From the NCBI GenBank assembly GCA_018650795.1, contig JABIFG010000050.1:1-44612 (forward strand): a stretch of 44,612 bases of DNA, in the 5' to 3' direction. How positions within the stretch are numbered: the first letter of the stretch is position 1; every line of letters begins with the position of its first letter. Origin of the DNA: Fidelibacterota bacterium (lineage in GTDB: Bacteria; Fidelibacterota; UBA8477; JABMPR01). The notes beneath the pieces are model-generated. The model searched no databases. It had not been told where the DNA came from and was given only the letters and a program-made list of their open reading frames with translations. This document shows positions 7,883 to 15,746 of the stretch, one piece after another. Made by a program: the position numbers and the translations under genes.

Positions 7883-9451
7883 ATGAATACTGCTGAGCAA
7901 ATTCGGGGAAAAATATTATGGGCCGATGATGAAATCGACCTGCTGCGTTCGCATGTAATGTTCCTTGAAGGCAAAGGTTTTCAAGTCACAACTGTGACAA
8001 ATGGGGATGATGCCATCGCACTCTGTGAAAACAACAGGTTTGATATCGTCCTACTCGATGAAACCATGCCTGGCAAAGATGGACTGGAAACCCTGGCCAT
8101 TTTAAAAGCCGAATTCCCAGCACTTCCAATCATCATGATCACAAAAAATGAAGAAGAGAAACTTATGGAGGAGGCTATCGGAAGTAAAATTTCTGACTAC
8201 CTCACCAAACCAGTTAATCCTTCACAAATATTATTGGCAATTATCAAAATTCTGGAAAATCGACAAATCAAACATGATGCTGTCTCTGGCAAATACATGC
8301 GTGCCTTTGCTGATCTTGCCATCAAAATAGAAGATAATCCAAGTCCAAAGGAATGGATCAATATTCACGATCAGCTATCTGCCTGGGAGCTGGAACTGGA
8401 TGATTATCCCGATCTCGGATTTGATGAAATGCTTCTACAACAGCAACATGAAGCCAATGATCTATTCACCCGCTTCGTGAAATCCAATTATGAAAACTGG
8501 GTAAATCTTTCATCTGATAAACGCCCAACCCTTTCGCCTGATGTTTTTTCAACAGCAGTGAAGCCACTTCTTCAGGAAGATAAAAAAGTGCTCATGCTGA
8601 TTATTGATTGTATGCGCTGGGATCAGTGGCTCACCCTGGAACCGCTACTTTATAATGATTACCAGATTAAACGTGATGGCTATTTTTCACTGCTACCCAC
8701 AACAACTGAATACAGCCGCAATGCCATTTTTAGTGGCTTATTTCCTGATGATATGGCGAAATTTCACCCGGAATGGTGGGGGGGGACTGATGAACATAGT
8801 CTCAACCGCCATGAAGCATCCTTTCTCAATGAAAACATTAAAAGATCTGGTTTGGATCTAAAGCCCGAAGCCAAGTACAAAAAGATAATCACCAACCGGG
8901 ATGGAATTCAATTTGCCAAGCAATTTGGATCCTGGGGCAGCCAAAAATTAGTCACTCTGGTGGTTAATCAGGTTGATCTGCTGGCTCATAGACGCACAGA
9001 CTCGCCCTTGCTCCGTGAACTCCTACCCAATGAAGCCAGTTACAGAGAGATTGTCAGAGCCTGGTTCAACAACTCCTGGATAAAGGAAGTGCTTGCAACG
9101 GCTGCCAAAATGGGGTTTCATGTTGTCATCACCTCAGATCATGGCAGTATCCGTGTTCAACAACCGACCCAGATCCTTGCAGATCGAGAGGCTTCTACAA
9201 ATCTTAGATTCAAACAAGGACGTAACCTGAAACCAAGCACCAAAGATGCCTGGTATCTGGATAATCCTGAAAGACTCAGGATACCCTCTTCCATCCCGAA
9301 TGACACTCTGGCTATTGCCCAGAAAATGTATTACTTCCTGTACCCAAATAACTACCGAAAGTACCAAAATAAATTTTCTGATACCTATCAGCATGGTGGC
9401 CTGAGCATGTGGGAGATGATTATACCCCTGGCATATCTGGAGCCCAAGTAA
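7883..9451 (+). CDS. porX: PorX-type response regulator with PglZ phosphodiesterase domain
   Basis: The 522-residue product joins an N-terminal receiver (about 8-125) to a C-terminal PglZ domain of the alkaline-phosphatase superfamily (about 225-520). Receiver residues are intact: acidic pair D15/D16, phospho-acceptor D59 (VLLDETMPG), and K109 (YLTKPVN). The PglZ part shows expected metal and catalytic positions: D242 (IIDCMRWD), the Thr run 273-275 (LLPTTTEYSR), D419/H420 (ITSDHGS) and H504 (YQHGGLSMWEM). Length and order match PorX, which in Porphyromonas gingivalis and Flavobacterium regulates the type IX secretion system with the kinase PorY and sigma factor SigP, and whose PglZ domain is reported to cleave oligonucleotides. 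Here it precedes tsaE and shares one base with it (TAATG). No secretion-system structural gene is in the window, so its target is inferred from the family. Confidence 0.9.
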   Translation: MNTAEQIRGKILWADDEIDLLRSHVMFLEGKGFQVTTVTNGDDAIALCENNRFDIVLLDETMPGKDGLETLAILKAEFPALPIIMITKNEEEKLMEEAIGSKISDYLTKPVNPSQILLAIIKILENRQIKHDAVSGKYMRAFADLAIKIEDNPSPKEWINIHDQLSAWELELDDYPDLGFDEMLLQQQHEANDLFTRFVKSNYENWVNLSSDKRPTLSPDVFSTAVKPLLQEDKKVLMLIIDCMRWDQWLTLEPLLYNDYQIKRDGYFSLLPTTTEYSRNAIFSGLFPDDMAKFHPEWWGGTDEHSLNRHEASFLNENIKRSGLDLKPEAKYKKIITNRDGIQFAKQFGSWGSQKLVTLVVNQVDLLAHRRTDSPLLRELLPNEASYREIVRAWFNNSWIKEVLATAAKMGFHVVITSDHGSIRVQQPTQILADREASTNLRFKQGRNLKPSTKDAWYLDNPERLRIPSSIPNDTLAIAQKMYYFLYPNNYRKYQNKFSDTYQHGGLSMWEMIIPLAYLEPK

Positions 9452-9903
9452 TGCACCAGTACCGATTCCAGACGCACGGACCGGAAGAAACTGGCCTCCT
9501 GGCCCATAAGTTAGCTGCCCAACTTCTCCCCGGTGACATCCTGGCAATGAGCGGGAACCTGGCTAGTGGAAAAACAACCTTTACCCAGGGTCTCACTGCC
9601 TTCTTTGAAATAAAAGAATATGCACTGAGCCCAACATTTACATACATCAATGAATATCACGGTGAAAAACAGGATATCATTCATATCGATGCCTACCGTC
9701 TCAACAGCGGGGAGGAATTAATTTCAATGGGGATTTGGGAGTATTTTGAGTCTGGAGCCATTGTCATCATCGAGTGGGCAGATATAGTTGCCGGGGCTAT
9801 CCCGGAGGATGCCTTTGGTCTGAGTTTCCGTGCTGTTATTGGAGCAGAAAACAGTCGTGATATATTGATCCATTCACCACGTGCCCTGGAGATAAGTCTG
9901 TGA
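9451..9903 (+). CDS. tsaE: tRNA threonylcarbamoyladenosine biosynthesis ATPase TsaE
   Basis: TsaE is the P-loop ATPase that acts with TsaB and TsaD in making the t6A base at position 37 of ANN-decoding tRNAs. The 150-residue product has a Walker A motif, GNLASGKTTF, at about residues 33-42. Further family marks are SPTFTYINEY, HIDAYRLNS and a Walker B-like IVIIEWAD. The ATG at 9451 overlaps the porX stop (TAATG) and gives the usual length; an upstream in-frame start at 9409 would add 14 residues lying inside porX. The gene ends in a 4-nt overlap with tsaB, so the two are probably translated together. TsaD is not in the window. Confidence 0.93.
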   Translation: MHQYRFQTHGPEETGLLAHKLAAQLLPGDILAMSGNLASGKTTFTQGLTAFFEIKEYALSPTFTYINEYHGEKQDIIHIDAYRLNSGEELISMGIWEYFESGAIVIIEWADIVAGAIPEDAFGLSFRAVIGAENSRDILIHSPRALEISL

Positions 9904-10577
9904 TAATCGCCTGCGACACCTCATCCGTTGTTTGCTCAGTAGCCATTTCTCATAATGGATCTATTGTCTGGGAGCAGGAAGATATCGGGGCACAGATTCA
10001 TATAGAAAAGCTATCTCCTTTTCTGAAAGAAGCGCTGGGTTATTGCACTTCATCAGGTGAAACGCTGCAGGCTTTGGCTATAGCTATTGGCCCAGGCAGC
10101 TTCAATGGTTTGCGTATCGGGCTGGCAACCATGAAAGCATTGGCTGTTGCTCTTGAGCTGCCCTTAATACCGATTCCCACCACTGATGCCATGGCATATG
10201 GTATGAGAGATAAATTAAGTGGAATTTCAAGGGCGGTTATATACTCGCACCGAAATTTTGTACACTTTGCGGACTATGATTATTCGAAATCCGCAACGAT
10301 TGTCACACCTGAGTTTAAGTATGGAGCATGGGATCAACTGGCAGAAAAGCAAATCGACCACTATTTTGGTAAAGCAGATCGTGGGTTCGATGCCTGGTTA
10401 AAGGGTTCAGAAGCTTCAGAGGTCCAATCCAGGTTCGTAAATGTTGATGCAAAAGCATCATTTGTAGCCCTTTTAGCCGAATCTCGTACCCATTTGGGTA
10501 TACGTGAGCTGGATGAGCTTGAACCGCTTTATAATGCCGTTTATGAAGCAAAAAAGTGGGTTCCCCCTCAATTCTGA
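9900..10577 (+). CDS. tsaB: tRNA threonylcarbamoyladenosine biosynthesis protein TsaB
   Basis: The 225-residue product opens with IIACDTSSVVCSVAI, the ASKHA-fold start of TsaB, and carries the family hallmark AIAIGPGSFNGLRIGLATMKALA (about residues 61-83). TsaB is the non-catalytic partner that scaffolds TsaD and TsaE in t6A synthesis. The start is GTG in a GTGA overlap with the tsaE stop, which suggests translational coupling. The C-terminal half is less conserved and ends in LEPLYNAVYEAKKW, close to the usual end. The next gene starts after a 141-nt gap with a possible promoter, so this ends the porX-tsaE-tsaB group. Confidence 0.92.
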   Translation: MIIACDTSSVVCSVAISHNGSIVWEQEDIGAQIHIEKLSPFLKEALGYCTSSGETLQALAIAIGPGSFNGLRIGLATMKALAVALELPLIPIPTTDAMAYGMRDKLSGISRAVIYSHRNFVHFADYDYSKSATIVTPEFKYGAWDQLAEKQIDHYFGKADRGFDAWLKGSEASEVQSRFVNVDAKASFVALLAESRTHLGIRELDELEPLYNAVYEAKKWVPPQF

Positions 10578-10649
10578 AATTACTCAGGAATACTTTCTAA
10601 ACACTGGTTGAAAATGGATACCCCAGCGATGGATTATTTGAATTACAAA

Positions 10650-10678
10650 TTGGTCTAACTTGCTTTGTAGGTTATTAT
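10650..10678 (+). promoter_or_regulatory. Candidate promoter for the accD-surE-guaA group
   Basis: In the 141-nt gap before accD, TTGGTC (10650-10655) is separated by 17 nt from TATTAT (10673-10678), which matches the -10 consensus at five of six positions. The -35 match is weak. Start would fall about 35 nt before the accD ATG. Confidence 0.35.
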
Positions 10679-10718
10679 GTATCAGGGTTAATTACCTGTT
10701 AAATATCGAGGATTATGG

Positions 10719-11570
10719 ATGAGTTGGTTTCGACGCAAAGATAAAAATATTCAGACCCAAAGTTCTGAGAAGAAGGACATACAAGAAGGTCTCTGGGTAA
10801 AGTGTCCCAGTTGCCGCCAGATTCTGTATAAAGCTGAGCTAATGCAGAGCAACAATGTCTGTTATAAGTGCGGATATCACTTTAGAATTCCCGCCAGCAG
10901 TTATATTGATCTCCTGCTGGATACCGAAGGTCGACAAAGGTATTTTCAAAATATCAAACCACTTGATCCATTAAAATTTAAAGCCCAAAAAAAGTACAGT
11001 GACCAACTCTCGGCAGCTCAACAAAGAACAGGTCACAATGAGGCGGTCCAAGTTTTTGAAGGGCTCATGTTCGAAAAACCAATAGTGATTGCAGTCATGG
11101 ACTTCTCTTTTATAGGTGGTAGCATGGGATCTGCAGTGGGTGAATTGCTTGCAAAATCTGCTGATCTAGCGAGAGAAAAGAAAATACCCCTGATCATCGT
11201 TTCAGCATCTGGGGGTGCCCGCATGATGGAAGGCGCATATTCCTTGATGCAAATGGCCAAAACCTCTGCAAAACTGAGTCAATTGGCAGATGCCAAAATT
11301 CCCTATATTTCCATAATGACAGACCCGACAACAGGTGGTGTCACCGCCAGTTTTGCCATGTTGGGTGATGTTAATATTGCTGAGCCGGGTGCTCTGATCG
11401 GATTTGCTGGTCAGCGAGTTATTAAGCAGACCATCGGAGCTGATTTACCCGAGGGCTTTCAGCGGGCTGAATTTCTGTTAGAAAAGGGCTTTCTTGATTT
11501 GATCGTTCCTCGAGATGATCTCAAGCAAAAAGTAGCAGAAATTTTAGATATTCTTCATGCCAAAACCTAA
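10719..11570 (+). CDS. accD: Acetyl-CoA carboxylase carboxyltransferase subunit beta
   Basis: AccD forms half of the carboxyltransferase that makes malonyl-CoA for fatty-acid synthesis. The 283-residue product has the N-terminal zinc ribbon C29-x2-C32...C48-x2-C51 (KCPSCRQ and CYKCGYHF) and the crotonase-like core with SASGGARMMEGAYSLMQMAK and DPTTGGVTASFAMLGD. The carboxyl end contains LIGFAGQRVIKQT and GFQRAEFLLEKGFLD, both typical of the family. Length fits. It overlaps surE by 14 nt, so the two are co-expressed. The alpha subunit gene accA is not in the window. Confidence 0.96.
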   Translation: MSWFRRKDKNIQTQSSEKKDIQEGLWVKCPSCRQILYKAELMQSNNVCYKCGYHFRIPASSYIDLLLDTEGRQRYFQNIKPLDPLKFKAQKKYSDQLSAAQQRTGHNEAVQVFEGLMFEKPIVIAVMDFSFIGGSMGSAVGELLAKSADLAREKKIPLIIVSASGGARMMEGAYSLMQMAKTSAKLSQLADAKIPYISIMTDPTTGGVTASFAMLGDVNIAEPGALIGFAGQRVIKQTIGADLPEGFQRAEFLLEKGFLDLIVPRDDLKQKVAEILDILHAKT

Positions 11571-12327
11571 AATTCTTCTTACCAATGATGATGGAATCAA
11601 TGCACCGGGGATTGTAACCCTGGCAGAAGCATTATCCGATTTCGCAGATGTATCAATTGTTGCCCCCCTCTCTGAGATGAGTGCTATGGGGCACGCTATT
11701 ACAATTTCAGACCCACTCAAGGTGACCGAAATATTTAGAGATGAAATGCACTTCGGTTGGGCTGTCGGGGGTACGCCTGCAGATTGTGTAAAATTGGCAA
11801 TCAATGGCGGGTTGGTGGAAAAACCTGATCTGGTTATTTCAGGAATCAACCAGGGCGCTAATGTTGGTGTTGATATTATTTATTCGGGGACTGTTTCTGC
11901 AGCTTATGAGGGAACCATATTGAGCATACCCTCTATGGCCATATCATTGGATTCATTTGTGCAGAAGGACTTCACCGCAGCCGGGCAAGTCGCCCTTATT
12001 ATGGCCCAAAGAATTCTCAAGGAAGGATTGCCTGTTGGGACACTCCTGAATGTGAATGTTCCTGCTGGAGATTATAGCTCTTTTAAAGGCTTTTCTGTTA
12101 CTCGCCAGGGGAGTGGTACCTATAAAGAAAAAATAGACCGGCGCGAGGATCCCCGCAAAAGGGTCTATTATTGGTTGTCCGGTACCCGTAGTTATGAAAA
12201 TTCTGATCCAGATATGGATGAAAATGCGGTACGAGCTGGTTATGTGACAATCACACCATTGCACTATGAACTTACCAATACAGGCTATATGCAATCATTG
12301 AAATCCTGGAAATTGAACTTAGGCTAG
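11557..12327 (+). CDS. surE: 5'/3'-nucleotidase SurE
   Basis: SurE is a metal-dependent phosphatase that removes phosphate from nucleoside 5'- and 3'-monophosphates. The 256-residue product begins KILLTNDDGINAPGI, carrying the metal-binding Asp pair D11/D12. It continues with SEMSAMGHAIT, VGGTPADCVKLAI and the SGINQGANVGVDIIYSGTVSAA block that completes the active site. The ATG lies inside the end of accD (14-nt overlap), and guaA begins 7 nt after the stop. Confidence 0.95.
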   Translation: MPKPKILLTNDDGINAPGIVTLAEALSDFADVSIVAPLSEMSAMGHAITISDPLKVTEIFRDEMHFGWAVGGTPADCVKLAINGGLVEKPDLVISGINQGANVGVDIIYSGTVSAAYEGTILSIPSMAISLDSFVQKDFTAAGQVALIMAQRILKEGLPVGTLLNVNVPAGDYSSFKGFSVTRQGSGTYKEKIDRREDPRKRVYYWLSGTRSYENSDPDMDENAVRAGYVTITPLHYELTNTGYMQSLKSWKLNLG

Positions 12328-12333
12328 CCGAGC

Positions 12334-13866
12334 ATGCATGAATTAGTATTAATTTTAGATTTTGGATCTCAGTATACTCAACTCATTGCACGTCGAATAA
12401 GAGAAGAACAGGTCTATTGTCGTATTGTACGCTCTGATCTCAGCGCAACTGAAATTCAAAGCATGGGAGCGAAAGCATTGGTGCTTTCAGGTGGTCCCAA
12501 TAGCATTTTTGAAAAGCATGCGCCACAGGTTGATCCGGCTATTTTTGAGTTGGGAATTCCAATCCTGGGCGTTTGCTATGGTCTGCAGATAATGACCCAA
12601 CATTTCAAAGGTAATGTGATTCCTGGAGAAACCAGAGAGTATGGCCCCATGGGAATTCAGTTTCCCACACAAAGTCCACTATTTGAAGGCGTGAGCGAAG
12701 GTTCACAGGTCTGGATGAGTCATGGTGACCATGTCGAGACAATTCCCGAGAATTTTAACATTATCGCTCGCTCCAGTGGTGACCTGATCGCTGGCATATC
12801 CCATCAGTCAAAACTCTTTTATGGAGTTCAGTTTCATCCTGAAGTAAACCACACGGTACAGGGACAGACCATAATTAGTAATTTCTTGTTCAAAATTGCA
12901 GCTTTTAACCGTGACTGGACATCATCCAGCTTCGTTGAAGATGCCATCAAGCAAATTCGGTCCACTGTAGGTGATGGGAAAGTATTACTTGGCTTAAGTG
13001 GGGGAGTGGATTCTTCCGTACTTGCATTTCTTATGCACGATGCCATCGGTGAGAATTGTGTTCCCGTATTTATCAATAATGGTCTTTTGCGTCAAAATGA
13101 AACTGAAGAAGTAAAATCCCTCTTCGAAGCATCCCATGTTAAGATTTACCAACATGATTATACCGATGCTTTTCTTTCTGAGCTTGCCGGTGTGGTTGAG
13201 CCTGAGAAAAAACGCAAAATTATTGGTCGTGTATTTATCGAGGCTTTTGAAGAAGTTGCGCGAGAGATTAAAGGGATTGATTTCCTGGCCCAGGGGACCC
13301 TTTATCCTGATGTCATTGAAAGTGGTGCCATTACAGGTCATGCAGTAACCATCAAAAGCCATCACAATGTGGGTGGACTTCCCGAAAAGATGTCCTTAAA
13401 GGTTATTGAACCATTTAAGGAACTGTTTAAAGATGAAGTCAGAGCTGTCGGTCGAGTTCTAAACGTACCTGCCAAGATTATTGGTCGTCATCCCTTTCCT
13501 GGACCTGGGCTGGCCGTGCGCTGTCTCGGTGCTGTCAGTGAGGATCGCTTGAGTATACTCCGTGCTGCAGATCAAATATTTATCGATACACTTTATGAAA
13601 CAGGCTGGTATGACAAAATTTGGCAGGCTTTTACAGTTCTGCTGCCCATCCAAACAGTTGGCGTCATGGGGGACAAACGGACCTATGAAAACGTGCTCGC
13701 TATCCGAGCAGTACACAGTTTGGATGGAATGACGGCCGATTGGGTCAGAATACCATACGAGATAATCGCTGAAGTCTCCAGCAAAATTGTGAATTCAGTA
13801 AGTGGTGTAAACCGGGTTGTCTATGACGTGACTTCTAAGCCACCTGGAACTATTGAGTGGGAATAG
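12334..13866 (+). CDS. guaA: GMP synthase (glutamine-hydrolysing)
   Basis: GuaA converts XMP, ATP and glutamine to GMP. The 510-residue product has the class I glutamine amidotransferase domain first (LDFGSQYTQLIARRIRE, nucleophile Cys in LGVCYGLQIM, and the His-Glu pair in FHPEV). The ATP pyrophosphatase domain follows with the PP-loop LLGLSGGVDSSV, then the dimerisation domain with RHPFPGPGLAVR and the terminal TSKPPGTIEWE. All catalytic elements are present and the length is standard. It follows surE by 6 nt. The 50-nt gap to glmS shows no terminator. Confidence 0.97.
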   Translation: MHELVLILDFGSQYTQLIARRIREEQVYCRIVRSDLSATEIQSMGAKALVLSGGPNSIFEKHAPQVDPAIFELGIPILGVCYGLQIMTQHFKGNVIPGETREYGPMGIQFPTQSPLFEGVSEGSQVWMSHGDHVETIPENFNIIARSSGDLIAGISHQSKLFYGVQFHPEVNHTVQGQTIISNFLFKIAAFNRDWTSSSFVEDAIKQIRSTVGDGKVLLGLSGGVDSSVLAFLMHDAIGENCVPVFINNGLLRQNETEEVKSLFEASHVKIYQHDYTDAFLSELAGVVEPEKKRKIIGRVFIEAFEEVAREIKGIDFLAQGTLYPDVIESGAITGHAVTIKSHHNVGGLPEKMSLKVIEPFKELFKDEVRAVGRVLNVPAKIIGRHPFPGPGLAVRCLGAVSEDRLSILRAADQIFIDTLYETGWYDKIWQAFTVLLPIQTVGVMGDKRTYENVLAIRAVHSLDGMTADWVRIPYEIIAEVSSKIVNSVSGVNRVVYDVTSKPPGTIEWE

Positions 13867-13916
13867 CATTAAATTTCTGACTCCAGTTATTAACTAATTA
13901 TTATAGTGGATAAAAT

Positions 13917-15743
13917 ATGTGTGGAATAGTCGGTTACATCGGTAAGAATAATGCAATTCCTGTTGTAATTCAGGGTCTCCAGAGGTTGGAATACCGAGGC
14001 TATGATTCTTGTGGTATTGCCATGATGGATAGTGAGAATCTAAACCTGGAGAAGGTGACTGGGAAGGTTGACGAACTTCAGGGGCTTTTGGCTCGTAAAA
14101 AAACCAGTAGCCTGGTAGCTATAGGACATACTCGTTGGGCCACGCATGGTCCACCCACGATTTCGAATGCACATCCACATACCAGTCAGGACGGAAAAGT
14201 AGCCCTTGTTCACAACGGTATTATCGAAAATTACAAGGTGCTGAAAGATGGCCTTGAAAGCTCTGGTTACGAGTTTAAAAGCGAGACAGATACCGAGGTA
14301 ATAGCTGCATTGATTAGCCAGGCTTATCATGGTAATCTTGAACATGCTGTTCGTGAAGCGCTTTCCCATGTTGTGGGTGCTTACGGATTGGCTGTAATCC
14401 ACACCGATGAACCTGAAAAAATTGTGTGTACCCGCAAAGGTGCTCCCCTCATTATGGCAGTCGGTGATGATGAATTCTTTGTGGCTTCCGATGTTGCTGC
14501 GATTTTGAATTATTCAAAGGATGTCATCTACCTTGATAATGAGGAAATTGGAATCCTTACTCCAAATGGCATGAAGACCTATTCTGGTAATGATGAGCCT
14601 GTGGATAAGAAAATTCATAAAATCACCTTCAATCTCGAAGAAATTGAGAAGGGTGGCTATGAACACTTCATGCTGAAGGAGATTTTCAGCCAACCCCAGA
14701 CGATATATGATGCCATGCGAGGACGTTTGCTCCCTGATTCAGGGGATGCTCACCTCGGTGGTATCGATCATATGATCGGATCTATACTCCATGCAGACCA
14801 ACGCTACTTTACGGCCTGTGGGACATCGTGGCATGCGGGTCTGATTGGGGAAATGATGTTTGAACAATTCGCCCGCCTGCCCTGCGAGGTAGAATATGCC
14901 AGTGAATTTCGATATAGAGAACCCCTGGTCGATGCAAAATCCATCGTATTTGCCATCAGCCAATCGGGAGAAACGGCTGATACCCTTGCTGCAATCCAGG
15001 AAGCCAAGAACCGTGAAGCAACTGTTCTCGGTATATGCAATGTGGTGGGGAGTTCAATTTCCCGGGAAACTGAAGCAGGTGTGTTCATTCACGCCGGTCC
15101 TGAAATCGGTGTGGCCTCAACCAAGGCATTTACTTCTCAAGTGACCGTTTTGTCTCTTCTGACCTTAAAGCTTGCCCGATTAATGGGGATGACTAGAGAC
15201 GACGGTCTTGAAATCAGTAAGGCCATGCAACAGTTGCCTGAAAACGTTGAGTGGGTCTTGAAACAGGCAGATCAGATTGCTGAAATTGCCAAATTGTACT
15301 CTGATGCTTCAAATTTTTTATATCTGGGAAGGGGTGTCAACTTCCCCGTAGCTCTGGAAGGGGCTCTCAAGCTAAAGGAGATTTCATATATCCATGCCGA
15401 AGGCTATCCCGCTGCAGAGATGAAGCATGGTCCTATCGCCCTCATCGATAAATCTATGCCAATCGTAGCTATTGCCCCACAGGACAAAACCTATGATAAG
15501 ATCCTCAGTAATATTGAAGAAGTGAAAGCCAGACATGGAAGGGTGATTGCACTGGCCACAGAAGGGGATACGAGAATTAAGGATATTGCTGACCACGTCT
15601 TGTATGTTCCACCCGCACTCTCTTTTACGGCACCCATTTTAAATGTGATTCCCCTTCAACTCCTTTCATATTATGTCGCTGTCGAACGCGGTTGCAATGT
15701 GGATCAACCAAGAAATTTAGCAAAGAGCGTAACAGTGGAGTAA
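13917..15743 (+). CDS. glmS: Glutamine-fructose-6-phosphate aminotransferase (isomerising)
   Basis: GlmS makes glucosamine-6-phosphate, the first step toward UDP-GlcNAc for peptidoglycan and surface glycans. The 608-residue product starts MCGIVGYIG, with the N-terminal nucleophile Cys2, followed by GHTRWATHG in the glutaminase domain. Two SIS domains follow, with CGTSWHAG, SQSGETADT and GRGVNFPVALEGALKLKEISY, and the chain ends in QPRNLAKSVTVE. This is full length. I saw no glmS ribozyme-like leader in the 50-nt gap upstream, which is too short for one. The next gene begins 3 nt after the stop. Confidence 0.97.
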   Translation: MCGIVGYIGKNNAIPVVIQGLQRLEYRGYDSCGIAMMDSENLNLEKVTGKVDELQGLLARKKTSSLVAIGHTRWATHGPPTISNAHPHTSQDGKVALVHNGIIENYKVLKDGLESSGYEFKSETDTEVIAALISQAYHGNLEHAVREALSHVVGAYGLAVIHTDEPEKIVCTRKGAPLIMAVGDDEFFVASDVAAILNYSKDVIYLDNEEIGILTPNGMKTYSGNDEPVDKKIHKITFNLEEIEKGGYEHFMLKEIFSQPQTIYDAMRGRLLPDSGDAHLGGIDHMIGSILHADQRYFTACGTSWHAGLIGEMMFEQFARLPCEVEYASEFRYREPLVDAKSIVFAISQSGETADTLAAIQEAKNREATVLGICNVVGSSISRETEAGVFIHAGPEIGVASTKAFTSQVTVLSLLTLKLARLMGMTRDDGLEISKAMQQLPENVEWVLKQADQIAEIAKLYSDASNFLYLGRGVNFPVALEGALKLKEISYIHAEGYPAAEMKHGPIALIDKSMPIVAIAPQDKTYDKILSNIEEVKARHGRVIALATEGDTRIKDIADHVLYVPPALSFTAPILNVIPLQLLSYYVAVERGCNVDQPRNLAKSVTVE

Positions 15744-15746
15744 TTG

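Noticed and set aside
9134-9547. 137-codon minus-strand frame
   Set aside because: It is antisense to porX and tsaE, both of which are convincing full-length genes.
12994-13365. 123-codon minus-strand frame inside guaA
   Set aside because: guaA is complete and conserved here; the frame has no family features.
13867-13916. glmS ribozyme in the leader of glmS
   Set aside because: The gap is only 50 nt, too short for the ribozyme, and it lacks its conserved core.
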